Assembly (NCBI GenBank): GCA_034670405.1
Contig: JAXDDX010000013.1
Coordinates: forward strand, 689,001 to 753,000
DNA length: 64,000 bases
Reading direction: 5' to 3'
DNA from: Hoplostethus atlanticus
Lineage: Eukaryota; Chordata; Actinopteri; Trachichthyiformes; Trachichthyidae
Positions within the stretch are counted from its first letter, which is position 1. Each line of letters opens with the position of its first letter. The translations under genes and the position numbers were made by a program. The notes under the pieces were generated by a model, which was given only the letters and a program-made list of their open reading frames with translations, ran no database searches and was not told the origin of the DNA. Positions 37,240 through 52,247 of this stretch are shown here, in pieces.

Positions 37240-37900
37240 GCTTTTATCTTGAAGGTCCCGCCGCTTACTTCCCGTCTTTCGTGCTAACTCTATCCAGCTT
37301 GACACAGCTGTTCCATGCTGGCCGATTGCGGCTGAACTGCCCCGCTGGCCGCTCCTTCTGTCGGGAACGGCTAGCGTCATGCCAACCATGGCATGCTCTA
37401 TTTACGCAGCTAACGCGTTTTAATTCCAAGAAACGGACGAAAAACACATAAATTACCCGATAAATCAAGCGAGTGGGTGTGTCTGGAAACATTTTCAGTT
37501 TTTGAGCCCCGGCGTCTCTATTCACTGTGGCTCCGGCCACAGCAGACAAATAATGAAAGATGCTCCGGCAGCAGCACACCTCGACTCTGCATTTCATTCC
37601 AAAATACAAATTCAGACCGTAATAAACATTATGCCAGCCGTTCAAAAAATATGTATATTCTTACCTTTGTCATGGGTTTGTGCAAGCAACTGCTCTTGCG
37701 GCTGTCAAAGAGGCTGTGCTGCAGCTGCGGACTCTCTGCCTCCTCCCACCGGCCGCCCCTGGGCTCTGGCTGTTCGGATACTTCCACTGTCAGACCCCCC
37801 AACACAGCTCTGCCCGCCCGGCCGCCTGCCCGTCTCTCTGCAGACTACAGCAGCTAGACAGCCTGCCGCAGATGATATGGGGTAGCGAGCGGGAAGGGCG
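37240..37900 (-). promoter_or_regulatory. CpG-rich region, probable FAR promoter
   Basis: A GC- and CpG-rich stretch stands out from the AT-rich surroundings, with GC-box-like runs (GGGCGGCC, GGGCGGGC on the minus strand) near 37750-37825. It surrounds a strong minus-strand 5' splice site at 37664 that is phase-compatible with the FAR exon at 23474. It could instead or also drive an unseen plus-strand transcript. Confidence 0.5.
37665..37844 (-). CDS. far1: Candidate first exon of FAR (start codon at 37673)
   Basis: On the minus strand the donor GTAAG follows 37665. The last nine bases are ATG ACA AAG, phase 0, and the next exon continues in the same frame from its acceptor to the conserved MPSV start. 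The in-frame stop upstream is at 37847-37845; between it and 37673 the frame is open but has no ATG. The exon's 5' end is unknown and most of it would be 5' UTR. Context of this ATG is weak (C at -3). If used, the protein would gain about 33 residues before MPSV. Inferred only; no transcript evidence. Confidence 0.4.
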
Positions 37901-38774
37901 TGTTCTCTACACCAGTGGTTGCTTGTCCCAGCACGCGCCGTTATGTCCTGCTATGGAGAAACCCACCACGCCAAGCTTCATTCAAACATATGGAGAGTTA
38001 ATGTTGCCTTGCTCATCCGCAAAGGTACATCATTCGCAGAACATGACTTAAGACCTGTTTTTGAATTCACAGCCTTCACTCTTCAATTCGGCATACGTCC
38101 AACACATCAAGCAGGACTTAATTTCACTAAAACGTCAAATGTTATAATTAGTTCACTGCTCGCTACCTCCCACAATGGTGTATTTTGGAAGAGGAAGTTC
38201 GTGGAAATGACAGGTGATCCAATTATTAAAGCTGACATTTTTATCGAAATAAGCGCAGCTTGATGTATTGGATACACGCCGAAGTGGTTCCTGTTGATTG
38301 GTAAATCGGGTTCTCCAGGTTGCCGATAAGCTAAGACCATAATTTGACCGAGTTTGACGTTTCAGGGCTAAGTGATTCCTCAAGTAGGACTGGGGTTCAA
38401 CTAAATGAGCAACTAAATGTGTAAGCTACTTATATAATATTATAATGTATATGTTATATAATGCAACTTGAAATCATCCAATGTCCACCATTTATTCCTT
38501 GAGGGGGTGACATAGAATCAAGTGAAGATCAATTTAATTTGATCATCCTAAACCCATAAAGTATCCCTGTTCAGTCAAGTGTCATAGTTGTGATAAACAG
38601 ATCATAAGAAGTGTCTCTGATTTCTTTGGAACAGTAGGATATTTCTTCCACACATTGTGTCTGTAAAGTAATCTGTTAATTGCTCATCATGTCATGACAG
38701 ATCTTGTACTGACACTTGTATACAAATATGTGACTAACTAAATGATCTAATTGCTTCACTGGTTGCAAGAATTC

Positions 38775-38960
38775 AGGTTTGTCCAGGTGGGTTTTGGCCT
38801 TGTGTTTCTCTTCAGCAGTGGGGTCTTCCCCGGCCTCCGACTGTAAAGCCCCTTGTTGGTTCAGTGTCCGGCGTATGGTACTGAAACCATTACCCCAGAC
38901 CTCTCCAGGTCAGCCTTGAGATCTTTGGATATCATTCGAGGTGTTTTTTCACTGGCTTTT
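38775..38960 (-). pseudogene. Tc1/mariner transposase remnant (N-terminal DNA-binding part)
   Basis: Minus-strand translation gives TPRMISKDLKADLERSGVMV in one frame and TIRRTLNQQG followed by KHKAK in another, the helix-turn-helix wording of fish Tc1-like transposases, separated by a frameshift. Downstream, GGGTGCCAATAGTCTTGG at 39254-39271 resembles the usual end region of fish Tc1 elements. The catalytic DDE part is not seen; this is a short dead relic. Confidence 0.7.
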
Positions 38961-39338
38961 TTATTCTGATTGTCAATTTAGCCAAGTTCATGCTTTTCTC
39001 TATTTCTGTCTGCCTTGTCCCAGTCTATTCTGTGCATAGCAGTGCTCTCAGAAATGAATGAACTGGACCGGGAAAGACAATTACAGGCAGCAGAAAGGTA
39101 ACACTCGGTCATCCATCTACCTATTATTCCTAGTTAGTACTTTTGCTTTTGACTGAATTAATACATTTTGGAATGTGTGAAGGCCCGAAAGTTGTTTCAA
39201 TTTCCAATTATTTCAGAAGATACTGCACTCAGAAGATATCTGCATGAAATGCAAGGGTGCCAATAGTCTTGGTCGGAGATGTATACCATATTGTTTATCA
39301 CATACAAACTACTTGCCTGTTGCCTGTAGAGGACTTAC

Positions 39339-39610
39339 TGTCAACCATTTCATCAATAGGAATATATTCCAGTGGGTGCCACAAGCTTAGAATAAATCCA
39401 TGTCGTTTTCTTAGGGCTTTATTATGTGACTCATATTGTGTACTGTACCAGTATTCATCTGCATCATCACCTCGACATACAGGATTTACGCGAAGGGCAT
39501 AGCCTTTGCTTCGAGGTACAATTGTGCCATCGCACATGGTGGTAGTGACAGGATTCATCTCCATCCAAGTGTGAAAGCACGACTGGATGGACATCACAGG
39601 ACGGCAGAAC
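39339..39610 (-). CDS. Exon-like open stretch of unknown gene
   Basis: A 272-bp segment lies between an acceptor (TTAAACAG before 39610) and a consensus donor (GTAAGTCC from 39338). It is open throughout (90 codons, one extra base at each end) with even, protein-like composition, including CFHTWMEMNPVTTTMCDG, YALRVNPVCRGDDADEYWY and GFILSLWHPLEYIPIDEM. I do not recognise the protein and found no neighbouring exon that continues it. It could be an orphan exon of an intergenic gene, a pseudogene, or coding DNA of an unrecognised mobile element, since a Tc1 relic lies next to it. Confidence 0.4.
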
Positions 39611-39699
39611 CTGTTTAACAAATAGTACCGGTGATAGGAGCAGTAAAAGGTATGTGTGTGTGTGTGTGTGTCTGTGTGTGAATTAATGTCTGATGGGGA

Positions 39700-39734
39700 G
39701 ATCCTATTGCATGACCCTCACATGCAATAGGATC
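39700..39734. repeat. Perfect 14-bp inverted repeat, 7-nt loop
   Basis: Arms GATCCTATTGCATG at 39700-39713 and its reverse complement at 39721-39734. Confidence 0.85.
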
Positions 39735-42622
39735 CATTGATGTTGAGTCTATATCCTCTAACATTACGTGTTTAATCTGTCGACCCCTTTCCTTAATGAA
39801 AATCTGACAGACCAGCTAGTTCTTCACCCGCTATCAGTTTGTCCATCCAACCCACATACCTCCACCTCTTATCTACCTCAGCTCTTCTGTAGCTAATCCT
39901 CTGTGTGCAACACATTTATTCAGGAGCTCAAACTTGATCCTCCCTTAACATCTTTGGTTTCCTCAAGAGCCTTTGTGTGTAACTATGCCACCACAAATCA
40001 GGGTTGTAATTATTGGCTGGTTGCTGATAGATTATATGTTTTTGTTGAATAGGTTTGTTCCTGTTGGACCACCCTGAGTGCTGTGGTTTAAATAGTACGC
40101 CCGCACACATACGCAGTTAGGACGTCATATAGATTGTGATCCTGCCATGTGAGCAATTCCTGAAAGTTGATTATTTTTGTAGCAACTTGGCATAAACAAA
40201 ACCACACCAAGCCACCTACAAACATCTTGACAGGTTGAATCAACACTCTGGAGTTATTTGAATAGGTAATGCTACCTATAGCAGGAAAGGGTTAGGCTGA
40301 TGTTGTGTCAATGAGATTTGGGATTGTGTGAAGCTGCACCACTTCCCTGGCGTTCAACACAGGGGCACAGCACATGAAACGACAGGGAGATACAGGCAGA
40401 ATGGACAATGCATATCTGCTTTTATATGTGCGGCACAAAAGCTCATGCTTCACCTCAGATAACAGCCTCAGGCAGTGGGGGACCTCGATATTGAACCACT
40501 TCATTGGAGATATTTTGCACGAAAGTAAATAAAAGTGAATACATGCGCCATCATACAGAGGAGAAACATTTTTAGCTGTGACCAGCAGCTGGTATGGGTT
40601 GGTTCGTCTGAATGTCCGTCCCAAAAATGTCAAAACATTTTGTGCTGGTCTTCATCAGCGTCAACCTGAGAGAGGGTCCTATTGACTGCACCCCAAGGCA
40701 ACTGCCAAGCAATAGAAACAAAAAGGGTGAAAGCACACAAAACAGCAATGCAGGGACAAATATGTCACAGCTTATCACAACTGACATGCTTGTTTCTTGG
40801 AGAAAACACTGTAACTTGTGAGTTATGTCTGTGCTACCCATTTTACTGGTATACCTGATGTTCAGTGTTGACCAGATGCTTATAAAACCATCCATCAAAA
40901 CAACACAGTGCTGTCAAAGACAGTGTTATTGCCCACAGTCAATTACCTTTGTGTTTGAGGGATACATTGGAAAAATATCTGCCATTATCAAGCAGAACTG
41001 AGATCCAAGGTGGTACAAAACAAGCATCTTGCTGCATATCCATGCCTGTACATATAAGAGCCACTGAACATTACTAGTGGCTTATATGGTGTTAATACAG
41101 GTCTCAACTCCAATATCCTTATCTCTTTGGAAAGACTACACCAGCCTATACGTAGCTTGTCATTCTCCCAGCGGAGACATTAATACAGCTTTGGATCGAT
41201 TTTCTCCTGAGGAGAATACAGACGCCAGCCAGCAGCTTCCAGCCGGCAGCAGGCGGCCCCACCCAGCGCCGCCTCTGCAGGAGAGCTCGTGGTCCCACTC
41301 CTGTGGTGCTTCATCTCTCCCTCAATGTTTCTATTAACTCATTTCCTTGTCTGCTTGATGCAGAAGCCCCTCTGCACACAGACACTTTATTAAAGCCTGG
41401 AACAGAAGGCCTGTTTGCCATTTTGACTGGTATTACTGGATTATGAGGTATGCAATATATGAGGCTGCTCAGAAACACAAAACAAGATTCAGTTTAAATG
41501 TAAGTAAACACAATGCAATGCAAATAATGTTGTTGCATTTAACAACATGAAGTTCTCTTACTTGTTTTGAATCAATGGATATAAAGGGGAATTCACAGCA
41601 AAGTAATATGTGAGGTGAGTCCAAAGTGAAATCACAAGATCAAGACAGGTTAAGAGAAACAGTGGCTGAAGGTTTACCCCACTGTCCCTGCAGCACTGGA
41701 CAAGGTTTACTAAAATCTATTCAAACCTAGTCTTAAATATTTTTGATGATGATTTTTGATTGATTGATGATGAAAATCATGAACCAGGCATGAGACCAGA
41801 AAAAGCAAATCCATAAATAAAACATGATGTAATACAAAACCCCTGTAGCATTTTAAAACTAGAAATACCTCAATGAGTTTATGTAGCTACATGATTATGA
41901 AACCAAGCAGCATAAAAACAAAGGCCTGGTCTATGGGGCCCTCTAGTGGACACTTAGACAATGTGCATACAGGTTATAAAACCATGGATTTTCTATTCAA
42001 TGAAATGTAACTGCTCAACCCAGGTCAATGATTATACACATTTACAGTAAATATCCACTTGAGCACACAAATCAGTGAGAGCATGCCTGAAGCCATTTTT
42101 AAACACTATTATCTGCAGCCTCTTTCTTAGATGGCAATGCCTCCGTGTGGCCACATGGAGGTACAACAGTCACATCATGGATGTGCATCCAGTTGCATTT
42201 AGCATTTCTATGTGCCATTCATGTCATACAGGCAGTATATTATATACATATAAACCCACAGGATGCCCTAATAAAAACACAGCAGCATGTCCTAATTGAA
42301 TGTCATGTTGTGTCAAGATTTTCTTTTATTTTGACAGCGTTTCAGAATATCATACAGGTAAACAAGATTTTTGCAAAAGTTAATATATCCGTAGTGTTGC
42401 ATTTCATAAAAATAGTTGCTCACTTAGTCTTTGTGACCATCAATAGTACATTGAGTCATATTTATAGTTCAGGGTCTACACACCGCTATAACACTACACA
42501 GTGATACTGAGCCGCTTGGGGGTGGGGGTGGGGGGGGGGTGCCATGTACGTTACAGTACATGCCATTCTTCCAACACATCCACTTTGCAGATATAACTCT
42601 AGATCTTTTTTTTTTAATACTT

Positions 42623-45018
42623 TTTATTTTCCATAGAAAACTACTTACAATTTGGCTCAATGGAGACAGCTCAGATGTGAAAAGCGGTGAATTGTGCAAA
42701 GAGTACACACATATATTGTCTCTACTTCAAACAGAAGTCACAAAATAAAGGAGCAGTCCGGTCGAGTGGGCATGGTAATATGTAGGCCGCATCCAGCCAC
42801 CTATAGTCAGAGAAACGCTACGAATTTGGTTTGGGGCTTTTCCTCACATCAGCCCTGCCCGCCATCTGCTAATGATTGAAAGGCTGAGCAGTTTGTGCCT
42901 AGCTGCTGATTCTCTCCTTCCCCCAGCACAATCATTTGTATTCCCAACCCTCAATTTGAGATTGTGCTTTAAAGTCATTCAGCTTATTCCTTGTGTAATT
43001 ATGGATTACAATGGCAAACAGAATGACTTGCCTGCTTTACCCTTATTCTTTTAACTCTGTTTGCATTCTCCCTCACCAGTGGGAACTTTTGTTCCATTAT
43101 TGTCATTCTTTTTTCTTAATGTTAGCTCAATTTGAGGAAAATTACATTGGCAAAGAAGACGGGGAGGGCAGGACTGTTCGTCAATGAAACGATTTGTAGA
43201 TCTCATAATAATCAGGTCACTGTACAAAAATGTACAATGTACCGAGAGAGAGAGAGAGAGAGGGGACGAATTAGCTTCTTGTTTTATCATTGTCAAAGGG
43301 GATGTTTATGAGAAAACCAACAGGCAGCTTTGATGGAGCTTTGGGGCGGACATACACCTTTTAATATCACACATTATAGACACAGAACCACTTAAGACAA
43401 ATTAAATTCAGGAGATGACGTTTGTAGAAAGCAATCAGGTCTCAGGTCTGTAAAATGATAGAAATGTTTCATCTTCAAACTGAGTATAATCGGTTTGGTT
43501 ACAGATATTTAGGCAAATGCAGAGTGGACAAAAAGACCCCATCAGAATCACTGGTTTAGTTTTGTCTGGGTGAAACGCTTTGCTCTGCACGGACATGTGA
43601 TTACACCGTCTCATCTTCGGGGAAATCATTAGTGTCTGACCTCATTAAGAAGTCAGTAATGAAAATTGTATTGACCCAAAATGAAGTACTTGCACAAATA
43701 AGGGCCGTCAATTCCTCTGGTAACAGACTCATCTCCACACATAATCTTGTGCAATAACTTGTATTTCACCGTTTTGTGAGATAACACTCATATCTGAAAT
43801 AAATACTAAATATGAATGTTTACTATCTCTATTGAAGAAAGAAAAGTGTTGGTGAAATTGATGTTTTATAGCAGCCTATTTTGAACCCTCTCAAGTGTTT
43901 CCTAGTCGAAACTCTGACTTCAAAGTCGACCTCTGCGTCAGTCTAAGGCACTCTGCCCCTTGGTTTCCTCTCCTCGGCGTCCGGCTGGGCCGCAACTCTG
44001 CTAATTGCTTTTTGTTCGTCAAGCACAGAAATGAGGAAAATGGATTGGCCGTGACTCCCCCCGCTGAACTCGGGGACGAATTCAAGCACAAATAGACCAT
44101 GCAGTCCGTGGCAGCAGGCCTGCCGAGACCCAGGACCCAGGACTCGCAATCACAGGGCTGAACGGGAGCGTGGAGAGATGATGGGGTGTGTTGAAGATAC
44201 TGGTCCGTGTTGCGTCCCTTAGCTGGCCTAGCCTACGCTGTTGCTGTGCGGGCTAGAATCAGCTCAACTAAGGTATTAAAGATGATCTTATTTACAAAAT
44301 GATCCCACATACTCATATTTGTTATATCTATGTCTATAATCGCCGTGACAGATTTCAAGACAGATTCAGGCCCATACAGTCTTTGTTAAGGCAAAGTTCC
44401 CTTGATGAGTAAATGTCATCTCCGCTGTCGATCTCCGTGTCATTCTCTCTCGTCAAAAACAGGCAAACCTTCTTTAACATTCCTTTTCATAAAATAGACT
44501 CCGTTGTGTAGATATGAAAAAAACTGCAATGGCAACCAACAGTGGCTTCCTGTCAGTGGTGTACAGTTTACAAACGGGGGTGGGTGGGGGGGTTGGGACA
44601 GTTCATACATGCGTCCAAATGGAGTTCTTCAAAGTTTGCACCCTCAGATAATACCCCGCCACGCTACACACACATTCGGCTTTGTTCTTTCTCTCTTTGA
44701 TTTTTCAAAAGTGGATGATTTTTCCAGTTCTTAAGGTGGTGGGTGTAACATATTTCTCAAAATAATTTAGAGTACAGCATCATAAATAAAAAAAAAAGTT
44801 CCTCTAAAAACACATGATCCAGATCACCCTCCCCCCTCCTCCTCCCCCGTAGTTCCTCTGAGGTCTGTGGGAGAAAGGGGAGAGAGAGACGGGGCCAAAG
44901 GGGATGCAAGGGGGAGGGGGAAGGTTGACGATGAGTTTAGATGGAGTGTGTTTAGTCCAGGTGAGTGTGGCCTACTCCAGTCCACCCCAGGCTGGACCAC
45001 CGCGGTGGGGCTGCGGTG
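42623..45018 (-). other. magi2: Probable 3' UTR of magi2 (end uncertain)
   Basis: No exon or gene follows the magi2 stop for several kilobases. The mammalian gene has a long 3' UTR. A minus-strand AATAAA (plus TTTATT at 42623-42628) is one candidate for its end; ATTAAA near 43360 is another. A GA repeat lies at 43243-43261. Confidence 0.3.
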
Positions 45019-45771
45019 TTATCTGCTCAACGTGGACGTGCCTGAGCGCAGCGTGCTGGGCAGCTTGTCCGACCCAGGGATCTTCCAAGGCCCAGGGAGA
45101 GACCGTGGCCTTCCTCCCGGCTGCGCTGCCGCTGCTGGTGGTGCTCTTGTTGGGGTGGCTGGGCCGGCTCTCTCCCAGGCTCCTCTCCAGTTCCCTGGGC
45201 CTGGCCTTGCTCTGCTCTGGCGCCACCTGTTGTCCCCCACCGTTATGCGCCCCATCTTCCCTGCTGTTCCCATTCGAGTTTATATGTGGGGGCTTGGAGC
45301 CTCTAGGGGATTGGGTGGATTCTCTTTTCCCACTGGGAATGCTACTCTCCCCAGCCTTCCTCTCCTTGGACCTCCCTCTGGAGCTTCTGGAAGCTTTGGG
45401 GTCGCCGATCTGCTCCTCCTTGCCCCCTTCCCCCTCGGTAATGGGCTGCCCCCTGTGCCCGCTGCCCTTGTGGGTGGACCTGCCACCCTCTTTCTTGGCT
45501 CTGCCACTCCCGCTGGGTGTGGCCGCCCTCCTCCCCTGGCCGATCTGATCTGGATTTAGTGGCTCGGCCTTCTGGGGGCTCTGGGAACGCTCCGCCCTGC
45601 TATCTCGCGCCACTGGGTCTCGCGGGATGTCCAGGGGCCGCAGGTGAGGTGGGTCGGGGGCCGGGGCCGGATGAGATGAAGGCGATGACATGGACAGGCT
45701 GTCGATGGGAGGGGCTACTTCCGACAGGCTTGGGGAGGCTGAAGGGCGAGCATCCCATGGGGCGGCATTGT
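45019..45771 (-). CDS. magi2: magi2 last exon: C-terminal tail, with a one-base frame break
   Basis: Acceptor GCGTTCCAG before 45771. It reads DNAAPWDARPSASPSLSEV in phase with the previous exon (mammal DEPAPWSS...), then a long Ser/Pro/Arg/Gly-rich disordered tail to KATVSP near 45097. The conserved family end, GPWKIPGSDKLPS followed by TLRSGTSTLSR and TAA (45021-45019), is present but in the next frame; one extra base, most simply plus-strand A at 45094, separates the two. As written, the frame from the splice site continues to a stop at 44972-44974 with an unrelated 40-residue end. Exon length 753 is one more than the phases require. This is either a real frameshift or an assembly error. 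Confidence 0.9.
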
Positions 45772-45807
45772 CTGGAACGCCACACACACGCACAGAGTTA
45801 ATAATGG

Positions 45808-45809
<2 letters not shown>

Positions 45810-45873
<64 letters not shown>
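45810..45873. repeat. (CA)n microsatellite near magi2 acceptor
   Basis: About 64 bp of pure CA on the plus strand, i.e. (UG)n in the magi2 transcript, ending 38 nt before the last exon. Confidence 0.97.
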
Positions 45874-45874
<1 letters not shown>

Positions 45875-46875
45875 ACAGAAGCATGCACACACACCACCCC
45901 ACACATTCAAATCCAAAATTAACAGCAAAACAAAAAAAAAGATCACAACAATCAATCTGCTACTCTACAAGCTAAAAGCGGTAAAGTGAAAATCAAAGCG
46001 GCGCTACAACCTACTTCCGAACGTGTCACAGGGCAACTCCACTTTTAGACAACATCAATCTGCCTCCTCTAGCCTCCTTTAAAGCCCCGGCCAATCTAAA
46101 ACCTTTGGCGGAAAATCGAAAACAGGTTTAATGAAATGGATGATGTGCCCAATAGGGCGGTGCTTTAGTGAGAATGGAAACCTAAGGGGCCAAGTGCCTG
46201 TCTCTCCCAAGCTTTAAGAGCTCAGTAGCCACTGCAGTGAATCTACAGCCTGCGTCTCCAGAACCCTCCACTCTCATGGACTGTTAGCTTCTGTTTCTGC
46301 CTCAATGAGCCTTGGTCCCTGGGCCATCAGTCATTTTCAATGGGCTAGGCAGGGGGCAGCGGCTGGGCTAGCTACAGTAGCACCATGAGGCCCAATTATG
46401 AAGAGAGTCTCGTGCCAGATCTGAGCCACATTTGGATGAGGGCTGAGAGTCAGACAAAGTACCTGGTGATTCAGAGTACCCTGGAATTTCCCGCTCGCTC
46501 ATCATAACCAGCTTTCACCCGCCGCCTGGCACATTCAAGTGACATCTGCTTTCCTGTGACCGCTCAATGGCATTATGAAAGGTCATGTGTGTGTGTACGT
46601 GCGTGAAGGTTGGGAACCTATGATTATCACATGTTGCGCTAATGCCTGCTGTCAGCTCACTTATGGCTCTGGTCTGCTCAGATTTCCGCTGAGTGACTCT
46701 AATGCTTTACAAACTATGTACTGTATGTGTTTGGCCCATCGTTGTACGGTTGAAAAGCAGCATAAAGGAACCAGAAGTGCAGCCCTCACCACACACACAC
46801 ACACACACAGGCACAGTCACAGAGACACACACAGTAATATTCATGCACATGCCCACAACCATATTGCTTTATACC

Positions 46876-46929
<54 letters not shown>

Positions 46930-46938
46930 ACACACACA
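46876..46938. repeat. (CA)n microsatellite
   Basis: About 60 bp of CA with one CC break at 46928-46929; a shorter array lies at 46789-46810. Confidence 0.95.
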
Positions 46939-48336
46939 GACTGCTAAGATGCCTGTTTTTGTTTATTTGTTCTTTTTGCATTTAATTGTTCCTAAATACC
47001 ACAGAGGGAAGTAAAGCTAAAATAAACATCTTGCTTCTCTCTAACATGCTGATGTTTTGAGATAATCAAATTGATCACCGTGGCTAAATAAAGTGTCTAT
47101 AAACTGCTGGCTGTAAAACACTGAAATAAGCCCACACAGAACATGCGTGTCAAAACGCTTCTTCTGCTTTTTCGGCTGCTGTACCGCCTAGGACACAGGA
47201 ATATCTCCAGTGATTGAGCACAGTGCCTTCTGACCGACCATAGTAATAGTCCTTGTGTGTGTATTTCAAAGCTTTATATCCCCCCAAGGCAAGTAATACA
47301 AAAACCATCCACACAGAGAGATTAAATCCCTGTCATGAAGGGGCTGCAGAAAAGGCGGCAGAGCGACAGACATAGGAACCTACATCGCCCACTATTTCCT
47401 GTGTTTAAAGGACTGCAGGGTGCCTGCCAAAGTCAGCTGCTGATGAATGTATGTCACTGGGGGCTTTAGTGCCGGGGTGTTCTCCTAAATGGCTTTCTCT
47501 CTCTCGGCTCTCCAGTGAGAGGATATGGAAGAGCGAGCGTCACGCTGGTGCAGAGGCCATGGGAGTGAATGACGCATTGGACTTTTATTACCTGAGGTGT
47601 CACGCGAATAAATGTCCCCTCTCAGACTTGATTTGTGCTGTGCTGAGATTTCACTGAGTAAATAATCTGCTGCAATATTTCAGATTCATCTCCCGCGGCT
47701 GACTCAAGGTGCACATTCATATTGCTATATTTCTGGCCTGTGGGTAGCTGTTGGCTGGTGATTTATCTGCCAGTGTCTTTCTAGGTGTGTAACCGAGTTG
47801 GAAATGTGGGATCACTTATGTTATAACCTCACGCAGCTGTCCGAGGCTATAAAACAAGCTGTTTTGGTAGGAAAGCGGTCGGAGTATCCTGACCAGGTAG
47901 TCACAACAAAACACCACACCACACTCCAAACCACAGCACACAAAGGCAGGGAGGGTTAAGTGGTAGAGAAAAAAACATTCTGATGGTCACAAACCGTGTC
48001 TTTAGAGTGGCCCATTAGGAAGAAATAGGGGGAGCCATGCTTGTCACTTTTCATGCACATGGAGAGACTGGAAGATACCATTCCTATAGAAGGGGAAGTA
48101 ACAACCTAGACCAATCATTAGGGTTAGACCACTGAAATGGACAGAAGTTACGCTACTGTTAGTCAAGACAGAAGAGAAACAAAAATGAGTTGAAGTATAG
48201 TTTAAGAGAAATACAGTATAAAGAGTACAACGAGTGCAGAGAGTACATAGTATAAAGACAGAAGATATAACATGAATACAGATGCATGCCAGAGTAATAT
48301 TAACCTGGATTGTTATCAAGAGCTGAAGTGATATTA

Positions 48337-52027
<3,691 letters not shown>

Positions 52028-52247
52028 TTGAACCGGTGGCATCCGGTAGTCTGGGATGGTGAACTGCCTGGCGTCGGTGGCTAGCGGTCTGTAGTCCAGC
52101 AGCGGTGGGTGTCTGTAGTCCAACGTGGGTGGCTGCCGGTAGTCTGCAACTGGAGGGTGTCTGTAGTCCACCGGGGGCTGCCGGTAGTCCGTGAACGGTG
52201 GCTGTCGGATGTCTGGTTTAACATCCTGCCTTGCCTTCACCTCTGAC
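52028..52247 (-). CDS. magi2: magi2 exon: DYRQPP-repeat linker
   Basis: 220 bp. Acceptor TAGTTACAG before 52247, donor GTAAGGA from 52027. Reads SEVKARQDVKPDIRQPPF, then TDYRQPPVDYRHPP with further DYR[QH]PP-like copies, ending PDYRMPPVQ. The repeats form a Tyr/Pro-rich linker before the last PDZ, as in mammalian MAGI2 (DYRQPPLDYRQPP). The first base completes Arg from the previous exon. Confidence 0.96.

Larger units (their letters stand above)
23475..37664 (-). other. FAR intron 1 (if the exon at 37.67 kb is real), about 14.2 kb
   Basis: Contains two copies of a duplicated block (23579 and 24898), microsatellites (24649-24758, 28481-28517, 28881-28955, 34032-34112), a repeat pair (29895-30110 and 31665-31895), the tandem hairpin block (32026-32613) and a hAT-like fragment (35499-35740). 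No coding exon is recognised in between. Confidence 0.65.
4989..37673 (-). other. far1: Fatty acyl-CoA reductase gene (FAR1-like), 5' half
   Basis: Four coding exons with GT/AG borders and matching phases (23474-23196, 9011-8836, 5719-5540, 5166-4989) encode the N-terminal NAD(P)-binding domain of a fatty acyl-CoA reductase. A possible first exon ends at 37665. Known for the family: FAR1 and FAR2 reduce fatty acyl-CoA to fatty alcohol with NADPH at the peroxisome membrane, feeding ether-lipid and wax synthesis. By eye the residues match FAR1 somewhat better than FAR2 ([16 protein letters not shown]), but some stretches are FAR2-like ([26 protein letters not shown]), so a fish-specific paralogue is possible. 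The C-terminal exons, including the sterile/membrane part, lie left of the window. Introns of about 14 kb on both sides of the exon at 23.2 kb are filled with repeats. Confidence 0.9.
37901..45018. other. Intergenic region between FAR and magi2
   Basis: Contains a Tc1/mariner remnant (38775-38960), a GT repeat near 39653-39680, an unidentified exon-like ORF (39339-39610), a small palindrome (39700-39734) and, at its right end, the likely 3' UTR of magi2. The rest shows nothing I recognise. Confidence 0.6.

Noticed and set aside
37477..38051. Several overlapping plus-strand ORFs of about 120 codons
   Set aside because: Overlapping in all frames in a CpG-rich, stop-poor stretch; explained by base composition at a probable promoter.
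40292..40898. Two overlapping minus-strand ORFs of about 110 codons
   Set aside because: No recognisable motif and no convincing splice pair; unlike 39339-39610 they have no exon borders, so chance is likelier.
44867..45559. Long plus-strand ORFs of 230 and 214 codons
   Set aside because: Antisense shadows of the GC-rich magi2 last exon; the minus strand has the splice site and conserved protein.
45715..45955. Extension of the magi2 last exon upstream into Val/Cys repeats
   Set aside because: It crosses the acceptor at 45772 into the translated GT repeat; the splice phase sets the exon start at 45771.
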